Positions 1 to 5,395 of a stretch of 6,924 nt of DNA are shown in pieces. Where the stretch lies: assembly GCA_023393655.1 (NCBI GenBank), contig JAEWKP010000342.1, forward strand, positions 1-6,924, read 5' to 3'. A program made the position numbers and the translations under genes. The stretch comes from Pseudomonadota bacterium. GTDB lineage: Bacteria > Pseudomonadota > Alphaproteobacteria > Rhizobiales > Beijerinckiaceae. The notes beneath the pieces were generated by a model that saw nothing but the letters and a program-made list of their open reading frames with translations, did no database searches and had not been told where the DNA came from. Numbering within the stretch: position 1 is the first letter of the stretch; every line of letters starts with the position of its first letter.

Positions 1-1117
1 CGTAGCCGCCCGAGCCGTTCACCTCCTTGACGACGAGCTTGTCGAGATTGTCGAGCACATAGGCATTGGCCTCGGGCTCGCGGCATCGGTAGGTCGGGAC
101 GTTCTTCAGGATCGGCTCCTCGCCGGTGAAGAACTTCACGATCTCCGGCATGTAGCTGTAGACCGCCTTGTCGTCGGCGACGCCGGTGCCGACAGCGTTC
201 GCCAGCGTGACGTTACCGGCCTTGTAGGCGCCGATGATGCCGGGGACGCCGAGCACGGAATCGCTGCGGAAGGCGAGCGGGTCGATGAAGTCGTCGTCGA
301 TGCGTCGGTAGATCACGTCGACGCGCTTCGGCCCCTGCGTCGTGCGCATGTAGACGACATCGTCCTTGACCAGGAGGTCAGAGCCCTCGACCAGCTCGAC
401 GCCGAGCTTGTCGGCGAGGAAGGAGTGCTCGTAGAAGGCCGAATTGTACTGGCCGGGCGTCAGCAGGCAGATCGTCGGGTCGGAGGAGGCGCTGCGCGGC
501 GCGACCGAGCGCAGGGTCGCCAGCAACTGGTCGGGATAATTATCGACCGGCGCGACGCGATGCGTCGAGAACAGCTCCGGGAAGAGCCGCAGCATCACCT
601 CGCGGTTCTCCATCATGTAGGAGACACCGGACGGCGTGCGGGCATTGTCTTCCAAGACGTAGAAAGTATCCGCGTCGACGCGCACGATATCGATACCGGC
701 GATATGGCAGTAGATGCCGTGTGGCACCTTGAAATCGACCATTTCGAGCTGGTAGCAGGCGTTCCGATAGACCAGATCGGGCGGGATGATGCCGGCCTTC
801 AGGCATTCCTTGGGGCCGTAGACATCGGCCAGGAACATGTTGAGCGCGGTGACGCGCTGGCGCAGGCCCGCTTCCAGCTTGGTCCATTCCGGCTTGGTCA
901 GGACGCGCGGGATGATGTCGAAGGGGATCAGGCGCTCGGTCGATTCCTCGTCGCCATAGACCGCGAAGGTGATGCCGATGCGGCGGAAGAACAGCTCCGC
1001 CTGGCTGCGCCTGAGCGCCAGCATCTCGGGCGGCGCTTCCTTCAGCCAACGATCCAGAGCCTCGTAGGCCGGCCTCAGCTCGGCTCCCGAACCGGTCATT
1101 TCATCGAATGCGACCAT
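1..1117 (-). CDS. Circularly permuted type-2 ATP-grasp protein, partial (3' end off window)
   Basis: I translated 372 codons from an ATG at 1117; the frame is still open at base 1. The protein looks like the circularly permuted ATP-grasp type 2 family (old DUF404/DUF407). It has an N-terminal stretch rich in RxxAxLFFRRIGITFxVYG (about 37-55), IPFDIIPR (64-71), the conserved LEDNARTPSGVSYMMENR block (155-172), LLTPGQYNSAFYEHSFLA (218-235), YRRIDDDFIDP (270-280), and KEVNGSGGYG where the window ends. Family members are roughly 470-490 residues, so about 100 are missing. By family knowledge these enzymes are predicted ATP-dependent amide (peptide-bond) ligases. They usually sit with alpha-E (DUF403) and transglutaminase-like protease genes; those would lie left of base 1 and cannot be seen. 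The substrate is unknown. The start is chosen because GGGAAGAGGG ends 4 bases before the ATG. That same stretch can pair with an upstream complement. Confidence 0.93.
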   Translation of the reverse strand, partial: MVAFDEMTGSGAELRPAYEALDRWLKEAPPEMLALRRSQAELFFRRIGITFAVYGDEESTERLIPFDIIPRVLTKPEWTKLEAGLRQRVTALNMFLADVYGPKECLKAGIIPPDLVYRNACYQLEMVDFKVPHGIYCHIAGIDIVRVDADTFYVLEDNARTPSGVSYMMENREVMLRLFPELFSTHRVAPVDNYPDQLLATLRSVAPRSASSDPTICLLTPGQYNSAFYEHSFLADKLGVELVEGSDLLVKDDVVYMRTTQGPKRVDVIYRRIDDDFIDPLAFRSDSVLGVPGIIGAYKAGNVTLANAVGTGVADDKAVYSYMPEIVKFFTGEEPILKNVPTYRCREPEANAYVLDNLDKLVVKEVNGSGGY

Positions 1118-1121
1118 GCAG

Positions 1122-1176
1122 CCCTCTTCCCCGTTGAAACCAGCCTATGCGCATTCGCGGCCGTTCGGGAAGAGGG
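1122..1176 (-). promoter_or_regulatory. Leader inverted repeat overlapping the Shine-Dalgarno of the ATP-grasp gene
   Basis: CCCTCTTCCC at 1122-1131 and GGGAAGAGGG at 1167-1176 are perfect 10-base complements separated by 35 bases. On the minus-strand transcript the downstream arm (1131 to 1122) is the purine-rich ribosome-binding region directly before the ATG at 1117, and the upstream arm (1176 to 1167) is a pyrimidine anti-Shine-Dalgarno. If the transcript starts upstream of 1176, a GC-rich stem would hide the ribosome-binding site. The loop has a small GCG/CGC stem of its own. The repeat is seen directly; translational control is inference. Confidence 0.5.
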
Positions 1177-1190
1177 AGAATAGCTGTGCA

Positions 1191-1232
1191 ATTGATCAGG
1201 TCTGCCTTTTTCCTGGGCAGTATTGATCAGGT
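1191..1232. repeat. 11-bp direct repeat forming a 37-bp dyad
   Basis: ATTGATCAGGT occurs at 1191-1201 and again at 1222-1232, a 31-bp period (about three helical turns). The core TGATCA is itself palindromic. Between the copies, CTGCC (1202-1206) and GGCAG (1216-1220) are complementary, so 1193-1229 reads TGATCA-N3-CTGCC-N9-GGCAG-N3-TGATCA with exact symmetry about base 1211. A further TTGATC lies at 1247-1252. No T-run follows on either strand, which argues against a simple terminator. The position, just upstream of the ATP-grasp leader, suits an operator or a structured RNA element; that role is inference. Confidence 0.5.
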
Positions 1233-1242
1233 ACAGTTTACT

Positions 1243-1317
1243 TTAGTTGATCTTGGCAAAGCTGAACCAGCCCGCGGAGAGCGGCTGTTCCTTCGTCGCG
1301 CCGCGATGGGCGGCCAT
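1243..1317 (-). CDS. Possible 24-residue peptide, unrecognised
   Basis: A short frame begins at an ATG (1317), 7 bases after the DUF488 stop codon, and ends with TAA at 1243-1245. The predicted peptide begins MAAHRGATKEQPLSAG and ends WFSFAKIN. The only ribosome-binding candidate is a weak CCAGG just before the ATG. I do not recognise the peptide. The frame is open further upstream but there overlaps DUF488 in another frame, which is a shadow. It may be chance; the placement as last cistron of the map-radC-DUF488 unit is the only supporting context. Confidence 0.15.
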   Translation of the reverse strand: MAAHRGATKEQPLSAGWFSFAKIN

Positions 1318-1324
1318 GCCTGGG

Positions 1325-1693
1325 CTATTCTTGGACCGAATTGGCGCGTCCGTCCAGCCAGAGGCGCAGGGCTTCCGCATTGTTCCGATTCTCGTCCTTT
1401 GCCGCATAGAGCAGGACGACCGGGCCCTTCTTCCGCTCGGCGGCGAGGGTCGCCAGCGCGGCCTGTGCCGGCGGGCTGCCGAGCTCGGTCGCATAGGCGA
1501 CGCAGAATTCGTCCCAGCGATCGGGATGGCCGTGGAATTCGTGGCGGAGCGCGTCGCTGGGCGCGAGGTCCTTGAGCCAGAGGTCGATCCGGTCCTTCGA
1601 GACGCCGCGTGGCCAGAGTCGGTCGACCAGGATACGTTTGCCGTCGCCGGGTGCCGGGGGATCGTAGACGCGCTTCACCGCGAGGTTCGTCAT
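1325..1693 (-). CDS. DUF488 family protein (YeaO-like)
   Basis: This encodes 122 residues, a normal length for the short YeaO-like members of DUF488. The family signature is clear: VKRVYDPP near the start (6-13), ILVDRLWPRGVSKDRIDLWLKDLAPSDALR (21-50), FHGHPDRWDEF (53-63) and the C-terminal GPVVLLYAAKDENRNNAEALRLWL (90-113). The biochemical role of the family is not established; I give no function beyond the name. The ATG shares one base with the radC stop (TGATG), so its translation probably depends on ribosomes finishing radC. It is the third gene of the map-radC-DUF488 unit. No convincing hairpin plus T-run terminator follows its stop. Confidence 0.9.
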   Translation of the reverse strand: MTNLAVKRVYDPPAPGDGKRILVDRLWPRGVSKDRIDLWLKDLAPSDALRHEFHGHPDRWDEFCVAYATELGSPPAQAALATLAAERKKGPVVLLYAAKDENRNNAEALRLWLDGRANSVQE

Positions 1694-2436
1694 CAGATCA
1701 GCCCGAGACTGCGGAAGCTGGCATGGCCGTCGCGGCCGACGATGTTGTGGTCGTGGATCGCGATGCCAAGCGGCTTGGCGATATCGACGAGCTCGCGCGT
1801 CATGCGCATGTCGGCGCCGGAAGGCGTCGGGTCGCCGGAGGGATGGTTGTGCACGAGGATGATCGCCGAGGCGGAGAGTTCGAGCGCGCGGCGCATCACC
1901 TCGCGCGGATAGACCGGGGTGTGATCGACCGTACCGGTCTGCTGGACCTCGTCGGCGATCAGCATGTTCTTCTTGTCGAGGAAGAGGATGCGGAACTGCT
2001 CGCGCTCGGCGAAGGCCATCGCCATCCGGCAATAGTCGAGAACCGAGGACCAGGAGGAGAGCACGGGCCGCTTGCCGACCGCGCCCTTGGCCATGCGCTT
2101 CAAGGCGGCTTCGACGATCTTGAGATCGAGCGCGACGGACTCGCTGACTCCGTCGATCTCCGCGAGACGCGTAGCGGGAGCGCCAAGCACTTCCGCGAAG
2201 GAGCCGAAGCGCTGAATCAGTTCCTTGGCGAGCGGCTTGACGTCGCGTCGCGGAATCGAGCGAAAGAGCAGGAGTTCCAGCAGTTCGTAGTCAGGTAGCG
2301 TCTCGGCGCCGGCTTCTTCGAAGCGTGTCCGCAGGCGCTCGCGATGCCCATGATAATGCGGCGGCTCGGCAGAGGCGGCCGGCGAGGGTGCCTTGCGCGG
2401 TCCCTTACCTGCCCCCTTGCCGATGCCGACGCTCAT
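1693..2436 (-). CDS. radC: RadC family JAMM-domain protein
   Basis: This is a 247-residue RadC (UPF0758) protein of usual length. An N-terminal basic, low-complexity tail (1-25) precedes a helical/helix-hairpin-helix-type region (about 28-115, with LAEIDGVSESVALDL at 91-105). The C-terminal JAB/MPN domain follows, with the zinc motif HNHPSGDPTPSGAD: His196, His198 and Asp209. The name comes from an old E. coli radiation-sensitive mutant later assigned to another gene; the true function is not settled, and the domain resembles JAMM metallo-peptidases and appears near genome-maintenance and mobile genes. The start ATG overlaps the map stop by four bases (ATGA), which fixes the start by coupling; there is no strong ribosome-binding site of its own. 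It is co-transcribed with map and the DUF488 gene. Confidence 0.95.
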   Translation of the reverse strand: MSVGIGKGAGKGPRKAPSPAASAEPPHYHGHRERLRTRFEEAGAETLPDYELLELLLFRSIPRRDVKPLAKELIQRFGSFAEVLGAPATRLAEIDGVSESVALDLKIVEAALKRMAKGAVGKRPVLSSWSSVLDYCRMAMAFAEREQFRILFLDKKNMLIADEVQQTGTVDHTPVYPREVMRRALELSASAIILVHNHPSGDPTPSGADMRMTRELVDIAKPLGIAIHDHNIVGRDGHASFRSLGLI

Positions 2437-3257
2437 TTTGCGGCGAGCGGATTGTCGAGGCCGCCGGGCGAGAGCGTGAAGATCTCGCAGCCCTGCTCGG
2501 TCACGCCGATCTGATGTTCGAACTGGGCCGAGAGCGACCGGTCGCGGGTCACGGCGGTCCAGCCGTCGGAGAGAACCTTCACGCCCGACTTGCCGAGATT
2601 GATCATGGGCTCGATCGTGAAGACCATGCCGGGTTTCAGCAGCACGCCCTCGCCGGGACTGCCATAGTGCAGGATGTTCGGCGCATCGTGGAAGAGCTGG
2701 CCGATGCCGTGGCCGCAGAAATCGCGCACCACCGAGCAGCGCTCGCTTTCCGCATAACGCTGGATGGCGAAGCCGATATCGCCGGTGGTGGCGCCGGCGC
2801 GCACCGCCTTGATGCCGCGCTGCAGGCTCTCATAGGTGATCTCAACCAGGCGCTCGGCCTTCCGCGAGATCTCGCCGACGCCGTACATGCGGCTCGAATC
2901 GCCGTGCCAGCCGTCGACGATCAGCGTGTAGTCGATATTGAGGATATCGCCCTCGCGCAGCGGCTTGTCGTCGGGAATGCCGTGGCAGACGACGTGGTTG
3001 ATCGAGGTGCAGATCGACTTGGTATAGCCGCGGTAGAACAGCGTCGCCGGATAGGCGCCGTTATCCATGGCGAACTGGAAGGCGAGCTCGTCGAGGCGTT
3101 GCGTGGTGACGCCGGGCTTGACGTGGGAGCCGAGCATGTCGAGCCCCGCGGCGGTCAGCCGGCCGGCCTTATGCATGGCCGCGAAGGCCTCGGGGCCATG
3201 AATCTTGATGGCGGGCTCGCGCGAACGCGAGCGGCCGATGGTGTCTTCGAAGGTCAT
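2433..3257 (-). CDS. map: Type I methionine aminopeptidase
   Basis: This cytoplasmic metalloenzyme removes the initiator methionine from new proteins whose second residue is small. The 274 residues match the usual bacterial type I length. All expected active-site residues are present by comparison with the E. coli enzyme: His92 (VVCHGIP), metal ligands Asp109 (NIDY), Asp120 (HGDSS), His183 (CGHGIG), Glu216 (TIEPM) and Glu247 (SAQFEHQI). A short N-terminal extension rich in charged residues (to about 20) precedes the pita-bread fold. There is no zinc-finger N-terminus. An AAGGAG Shine-Dalgarno lies upstream with a rather long spacing of about 13 bases; no closer in-frame start exists. It is the first gene of a three-gene unit with radC and DUF488 and is divergent from the FkbM methyltransferase. 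An essential housekeeping function is expected from family knowledge. Confidence 0.97.
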   Translation of the reverse strand: MTFEDTIGRSRSREPAIKIHGPEAFAAMHKAGRLTAAGLDMLGSHVKPGVTTQRLDELAFQFAMDNGAYPATLFYRGYTKSICTSINHVVCHGIPDDKPLREGDILNIDYTLIVDGWHGDSSRMYGVGEISRKAERLVEITYESLQRGIKAVRAGATTGDIGFAIQRYAESERCSVVRDFCGHGIGQLFHDAPNILHYGSPGEGVLLKPGMVFTIEPMINLGKSGVKVLSDGWTAVTRDRSLSAQFEHQIGVTEQGCEIFTLSPGGLDNPLAAK

Positions 3258-3282
3258 TGCGCGCGGAAAACTCCTTGCCCCA

Positions 3283-3310
3283 TATCTATTGCGTTTAATG
3301 GCGCACGCAA
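3283..3310 (-). promoter_or_regulatory. Candidate promoter for the map-radC-DUF488 operon
   Basis: On the minus strand, TTGCGT (3310 to 3305) and TAGATA (3288 to 3283) are separated by 16 bases. These are partial matches to a vegetative -35/-10 pair. Initiation would fall about 20 bases before the map start, placing the AAGGAG close to the 5' end of the message. The match is imperfect and rests on position as much as on sequence. Confidence 0.3.
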
Positions 3311-3375
3311 GCCGGTCGAGCGCGGGAGGCGGGTGACTGGCGCGCGGGCGCGGCGCGGTGTATCAGGCGGGCGCA

Positions 3376-4227
3376 ATGGCCATCATCGAACAGAACCCGG
3401 CGGAAGAGCGGCCTTTCGGCACCTTCGCTCCGAAAGCCTATCTCGCCCGCATCATCGCCCGGACCCGGGCGGCCTCCGACAGCTTCCTCGGGCGCAAGGT
3501 GGCCTATGCGCTGCGGCGCCTCGGCCTGCGCTCGCTGGACGGAGCGCCTGTCGACATCGAGTCGCTGGGGGCGAAGATGCGCCTCTACCCGGACGGGAAT
3601 GTCTGCGAGAAGCGGGTATTGTTCACCCCGCAATATTTCGATGCGATCGAGCGGGAACTGCTGGTCTCGCGGCTGCGCGACGGCTTCACCTTCATCGATA
3701 TCGGCGCGAATATCGGCGCCTACTCGCTCTTCGTCGCGGCCCGCGCCGGGCGGGGCGCGCGCATCCTGGCGGTCGAGCCGCAGCCCGAGATCTTCGCCCG
3801 CCTCGCCTTCAACATCGCGCAGAACCCGTTCGGGACCGTCAAGGCGGTGGCCTGCGCGCTCGCCGACAAGCCGGGCGAGCTGACGCTGTTCATCGATCCG
3901 ACCAATCGCGGGGAATCGAGCGTCCGCATCCTCAATTCGAGTGCCGGGACTTCGGTCAAGGTGCCGGCGATGACGCTGCTCTCGCTGGTCGAGGGCGAGG
4001 GCTATGAGCGCATCGACGCGGTCAAGCTCGATGTCGAGGGCGCGGAAGACCTGATTCTCGAACCTTTCTTGCGTGACGCACCGCAAGCGCTCTGGCCGGG
4101 CTTCATCATCATCGAGGATTCGCGCCAGCGCTGGCAGACCGATCTTGCCGGCCTGCTCGGGCGCAGCGGCTACAGCCTCGTCGCCCAGACGCGGCTCAAC
4201 CTGGTGTTCGAGCGCAAGCCGACCTGA
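3376..4227 (+). CDS. FkbM family SAM-dependent methyltransferase
   Basis: This encodes 283 residues. The FkbM fold is shown by SAM-binding motif I, FIDIGANIGAYS (106-117), the acidic strand VEP (133-135) and the typical block VKLDVEGAEDLIL (216-228), followed by a late FIIIED strand (243-248). By family knowledge these enzymes O-methylate diverse small molecules, sugars or lipids; the acceptor cannot be told from sequence. The roughly 100-residue N-terminal part, with a basic helical segment (about 20-55), is not recognised. There is no signal peptide or membrane segment, so it is probably cytosolic. I chose the ATG at 3376, 5 bases after AGGCGGG; a GTG at 3358 in the same frame would add six residues. 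No polysaccharide or antibiotic genes flank it here, so it looks like an orphan methyltransferase divergent from map. Confidence 0.9.
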   Translation: MAIIEQNPAEERPFGTFAPKAYLARIIARTRAASDSFLGRKVAYALRRLGLRSLDGAPVDIESLGAKMRLYPDGNVCEKRVLFTPQYFDAIERELLVSRLRDGFTFIDIGANIGAYSLFVAARAGRGARILAVEPQPEIFARLAFNIAQNPFGTVKAVACALADKPGELTLFIDPTNRGESSVRILNSSAGTSVKVPAMTLLSLVEGEGYERIDAVKLDVEGAEDLILEPFLRDAPQALWPGFIIIEDSRQRWQTDLAGLLGRSGYSLVAQTRLNLVFERKPT

Positions 4228-4324
4228 AGGCGCGTCCAAAGCATGACGGGCGCGCCGGCGGCGCAGCTTGAGCGCTTCGCAGGGAAAGCCTAGCTCTTGT
4301 GCGCAAGCCAGGAGCGCCGCCGCC

Positions 4325-5083
4325 ATGTCCGTGAATGAATCCAGTTCCGCCCCCATCGTCACGGCCGCGATCCTGGTGATCTGCGACGAGATTCTGTCCG
4401 GGCGGACGAAGGATAAGAATATCGGCTACATCGCCGAATATCTCACCCATATCGGCGTCGATCTGCGCGAGGTCCGCGTCGTGTCCGATGTGTCCGAAGA
4501 GATCGTCGCGGCGGTCAATGCGCTACGCGGCCGCTACACTTACGTCTTCACCACCGGCGGGATCGGACCGACCCATGACGACATCACGGCGGATGCGATC
4601 GCGGCCGCTTTCGGCGTCGCGATCGACCACGACCCCCGCGCCGTTGCGATGCTCTCCGAACGCTTCTCGCCGGAGGAACTGAACGAAGCTCGCATGCGGA
4701 TGGCGCGTATCCCCGCCGGGGCCGAACTGGTTGCGAATGCGATCTCGAAGGCGCCCGGCTTCAACATCGGCAACGTCTATGTCATGGCTGGCGTGCCCGC
4801 GATCATGCAGGCGATGCTCGATGTCATCGGGCCGACCCTGCAGACGGGCGCGAAAATGTTGTCGGATACGGTCCAGGCCGGGCTGCGCGAGGGGGATATC
4901 GGCGGGCCGCTTGCCGAGATCGCCAGGGCCCATCCGGAGGTTTCGATCGGTTCCTATCCGTTCTGGTCGGAAACCGGGCCGGATACGAATATCGTCGTGA
5001 GGTCGCGCGACGCAGAGAAACTGCTTGCAGCAATGGTTGCGGTGAAGGCGATGGTTGTCTCTGAAAAGCAAAACACACGATAA
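4325..5083 (+). CDS. Competence/damage-inducible protein A family, molybdopterin-binding domain (stand-alone CinA N-terminal type)
   Basis: This encodes 252 residues with a MoaB/Mog-like domain. An early strand AAILVICDEILSGRTKDKN (14-32) leads to the hallmark TTGGIGPTHDDITADAIA (76-93). A second conserved part, KAPGFNIGNVYVMAGVPAIMQAMLD (142-166), follows, and the C-terminal region (about 175-252) ends in a small alpha/beta segment. CinA proteins of about 400 residues carry an extra nicotinamide-nucleotide amidase (PncC-type) domain; that domain is absent here, as in the single-domain form common in alphaproteobacteria. No competence role should be assumed. The start ATG follows AGGAG with 10 intervening bases. 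It is downstream of the FkbM gene by 97 bases in the same direction, a gap with only short GC-rich hairpins. No T-run terminator follows; the AT-rich island begins at its stop. Confidence 0.9.
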   Translation: MSVNESSSAPIVTAAILVICDEILSGRTKDKNIGYIAEYLTHIGVDLREVRVVSDVSEEIVAAVNALRGRYTYVFTTGGIGPTHDDITADAIAAAFGVAIDHDPRAVAMLSERFSPEELNEARMRMARIPAGAELVANAISKAPGFNIGNVYVMAGVPAIMQAMLDVIGPTLQTGAKMLSDTVQAGLREGDIGGPLAEIARAHPEVSIGSYPFWSETGPDTNIVVRSRDAEKLLAAMVAVKAMVVSEKQNTR

Positions 5084-5092
5084 TTCATGTAA

Positions 5093-5120
5093 TTGACACA
5101 ACTTTTGCGATTTTTATACA
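5093..5120 (+). promoter_or_regulatory. Candidate sigma-70-type promoter
   Basis: TTGACA (5093-5098, full consensus) is followed after 16 bases by TATACA (5115-5120, four of six consensus positions). It points toward the chemoreceptor. If used, it would give a leader of about 270 bases before the ATG at 5396. AT-rich DNA produces such matches by chance, but a perfect -35 hexamer at good spacing is worth recording. Confidence 0.4.
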
Positions 5121-5161
5121 ATTAAATTTGGAGTATCTGCTATTTTATTACAAATTTTAAT
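5121..5161. repeat. Inverted repeat in the AT-rich island
   Basis: ATTAAATTTG (5121-5130) is complementary to CAAATTTTAAT (5151-5161) with a single bulged T, giving ten pairs around a 20-base loop. It starts directly after the TATACA motif, so it would sit at the 5' end of a transcript from that promoter. All but one pair are A-T, so as RNA it is weak; as DNA it could be a protein-binding dyad. Confidence 0.35.
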
Positions 5162-5181
5162 TATGAATTGATCTTTTATTC

Positions 5182-5205
5182 TATAATCTTAGCGAGAATC
5201 GCTAA
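5182..5205 (+). promoter_or_regulatory. TATAAT motif abutting a 17-bp palindrome (possible operator)
   Basis: A perfect TATAAT lies at 5182-5187. Two bases later TTAGCGA-GAA-TCGCTAA (5189-5205) forms a perfect 7-bp inverted repeat with a 3-base centre. If the TATAAT is a -10 element, the palindrome covers the transcription start, a classical repressor position. The matching -35 is poor (TTATGA at 5161-5166, 15-base spacing), which weakens the promoter reading. The palindrome includes the only GC-rich stretch in this part of the island. Confidence 0.35.
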
Positions 5206-5289
5206 ATTTAGAAAATTATTCTACTATGATTTGAGCTATTTTCTGCATATCAATCATTTATAAACTAGATGATGCAATAATTTCCCCAT

Positions 5290-5308
5290 GGCCGAAAAGC
5301 ATTCGGCC
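5290..5308 (+). repeat. GC-rich hairpin at the edge of the AT-rich island
   Basis: GGCCGAA (5290-5296) and TTCGGCC (5302-5308) are perfect 7-base complements around a 5-base loop AAGCA. No T-run follows on either strand, so it is not a standard terminator. It lies in the leader of the chemoreceptor message, or inside the first codons if the upstream ATG at 5288 is used. Confidence 0.4.
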
Positions 5309-5395
5309 TCATCCTGCTGCGCTCTGGTGCCGCAGGTCTGCGCTGGCGCTGGCCCTGACGAAACCCGACGCGCGGGCCGCGCCAAAAGGGGGTGG

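Larger units (their letters stand above)
5084..5287. other. AT-rich intergenic island upstream of the chemoreceptor
   Basis: Bases 5101-5280 contain 41 G or C out of 180 (about 23%), while the genes on both sides are strongly GC-rich. Every ATG in it on the plus strand is followed within a few codons by a stop, so it does not code on that strand. It holds promoter-like motifs at 5093-5120 and 5182-5187 and inverted repeats at 5121-5161 and 5189-5205. The composition changes abruptly at about 5284, just before the first possible start of the chemoreceptor frame. It has no recognisable terminator for the upstream gene. Confidence 0.75.

Noticed and set aside
425..1183. Plus-strand open frame opposite the ATP-grasp gene
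   Set aside because: Antisense shadow; the minus strand encodes a continuous, motif-rich ATP-grasp protein.
1202..1220. CTGCC/GGCAG with intervening T-run as a transcription terminator
   Set aside because: The T-run is in the loop rather than after the stem, and the stem is only 5 bp; it fits better as the core of the larger dyad.
3358..3375. GTG start giving six extra residues for the FkbM protein
   Set aside because: The ATG at 3376 has AGGCGGG at good spacing, while the GTG is preceded only by GC-rich sequence without a clear ribosome-binding site.
2325..4007. Long plus-strand open frame (560 codons) across radC, map and the start of the FkbM gene
   Set aside because: It lies antisense to map and radC and out of frame with the FkbM gene, all of which show full family motifs; the product is Arg/Ala/Gly-rich with no recognisable domain, as expected for a shadow in GC-rich DNA.
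4228..4324. Short hairpins in the gap between the FkbM and CinA-like genes (GCGCC/GGCGC, CTTG/CAAG) as a terminator
   Set aside because: Stems are only 4-5 bp and no T-run follows; such pairs are common in GC-rich DNA.
4325..5083. Assigning a DNA-uptake (competence) role to the CinA-like gene
   Set aside because: Only the molybdopterin-binding domain is present and no competence genes are nearby; the family name is historical.
5139..5242. Direct repeat GCTATTTT at 5139-5146 and 5235-5242
   Set aside because: Eight bases in a 200-bp AT-rich stretch is within what chance would give, and there is no supporting symmetry or spacing.
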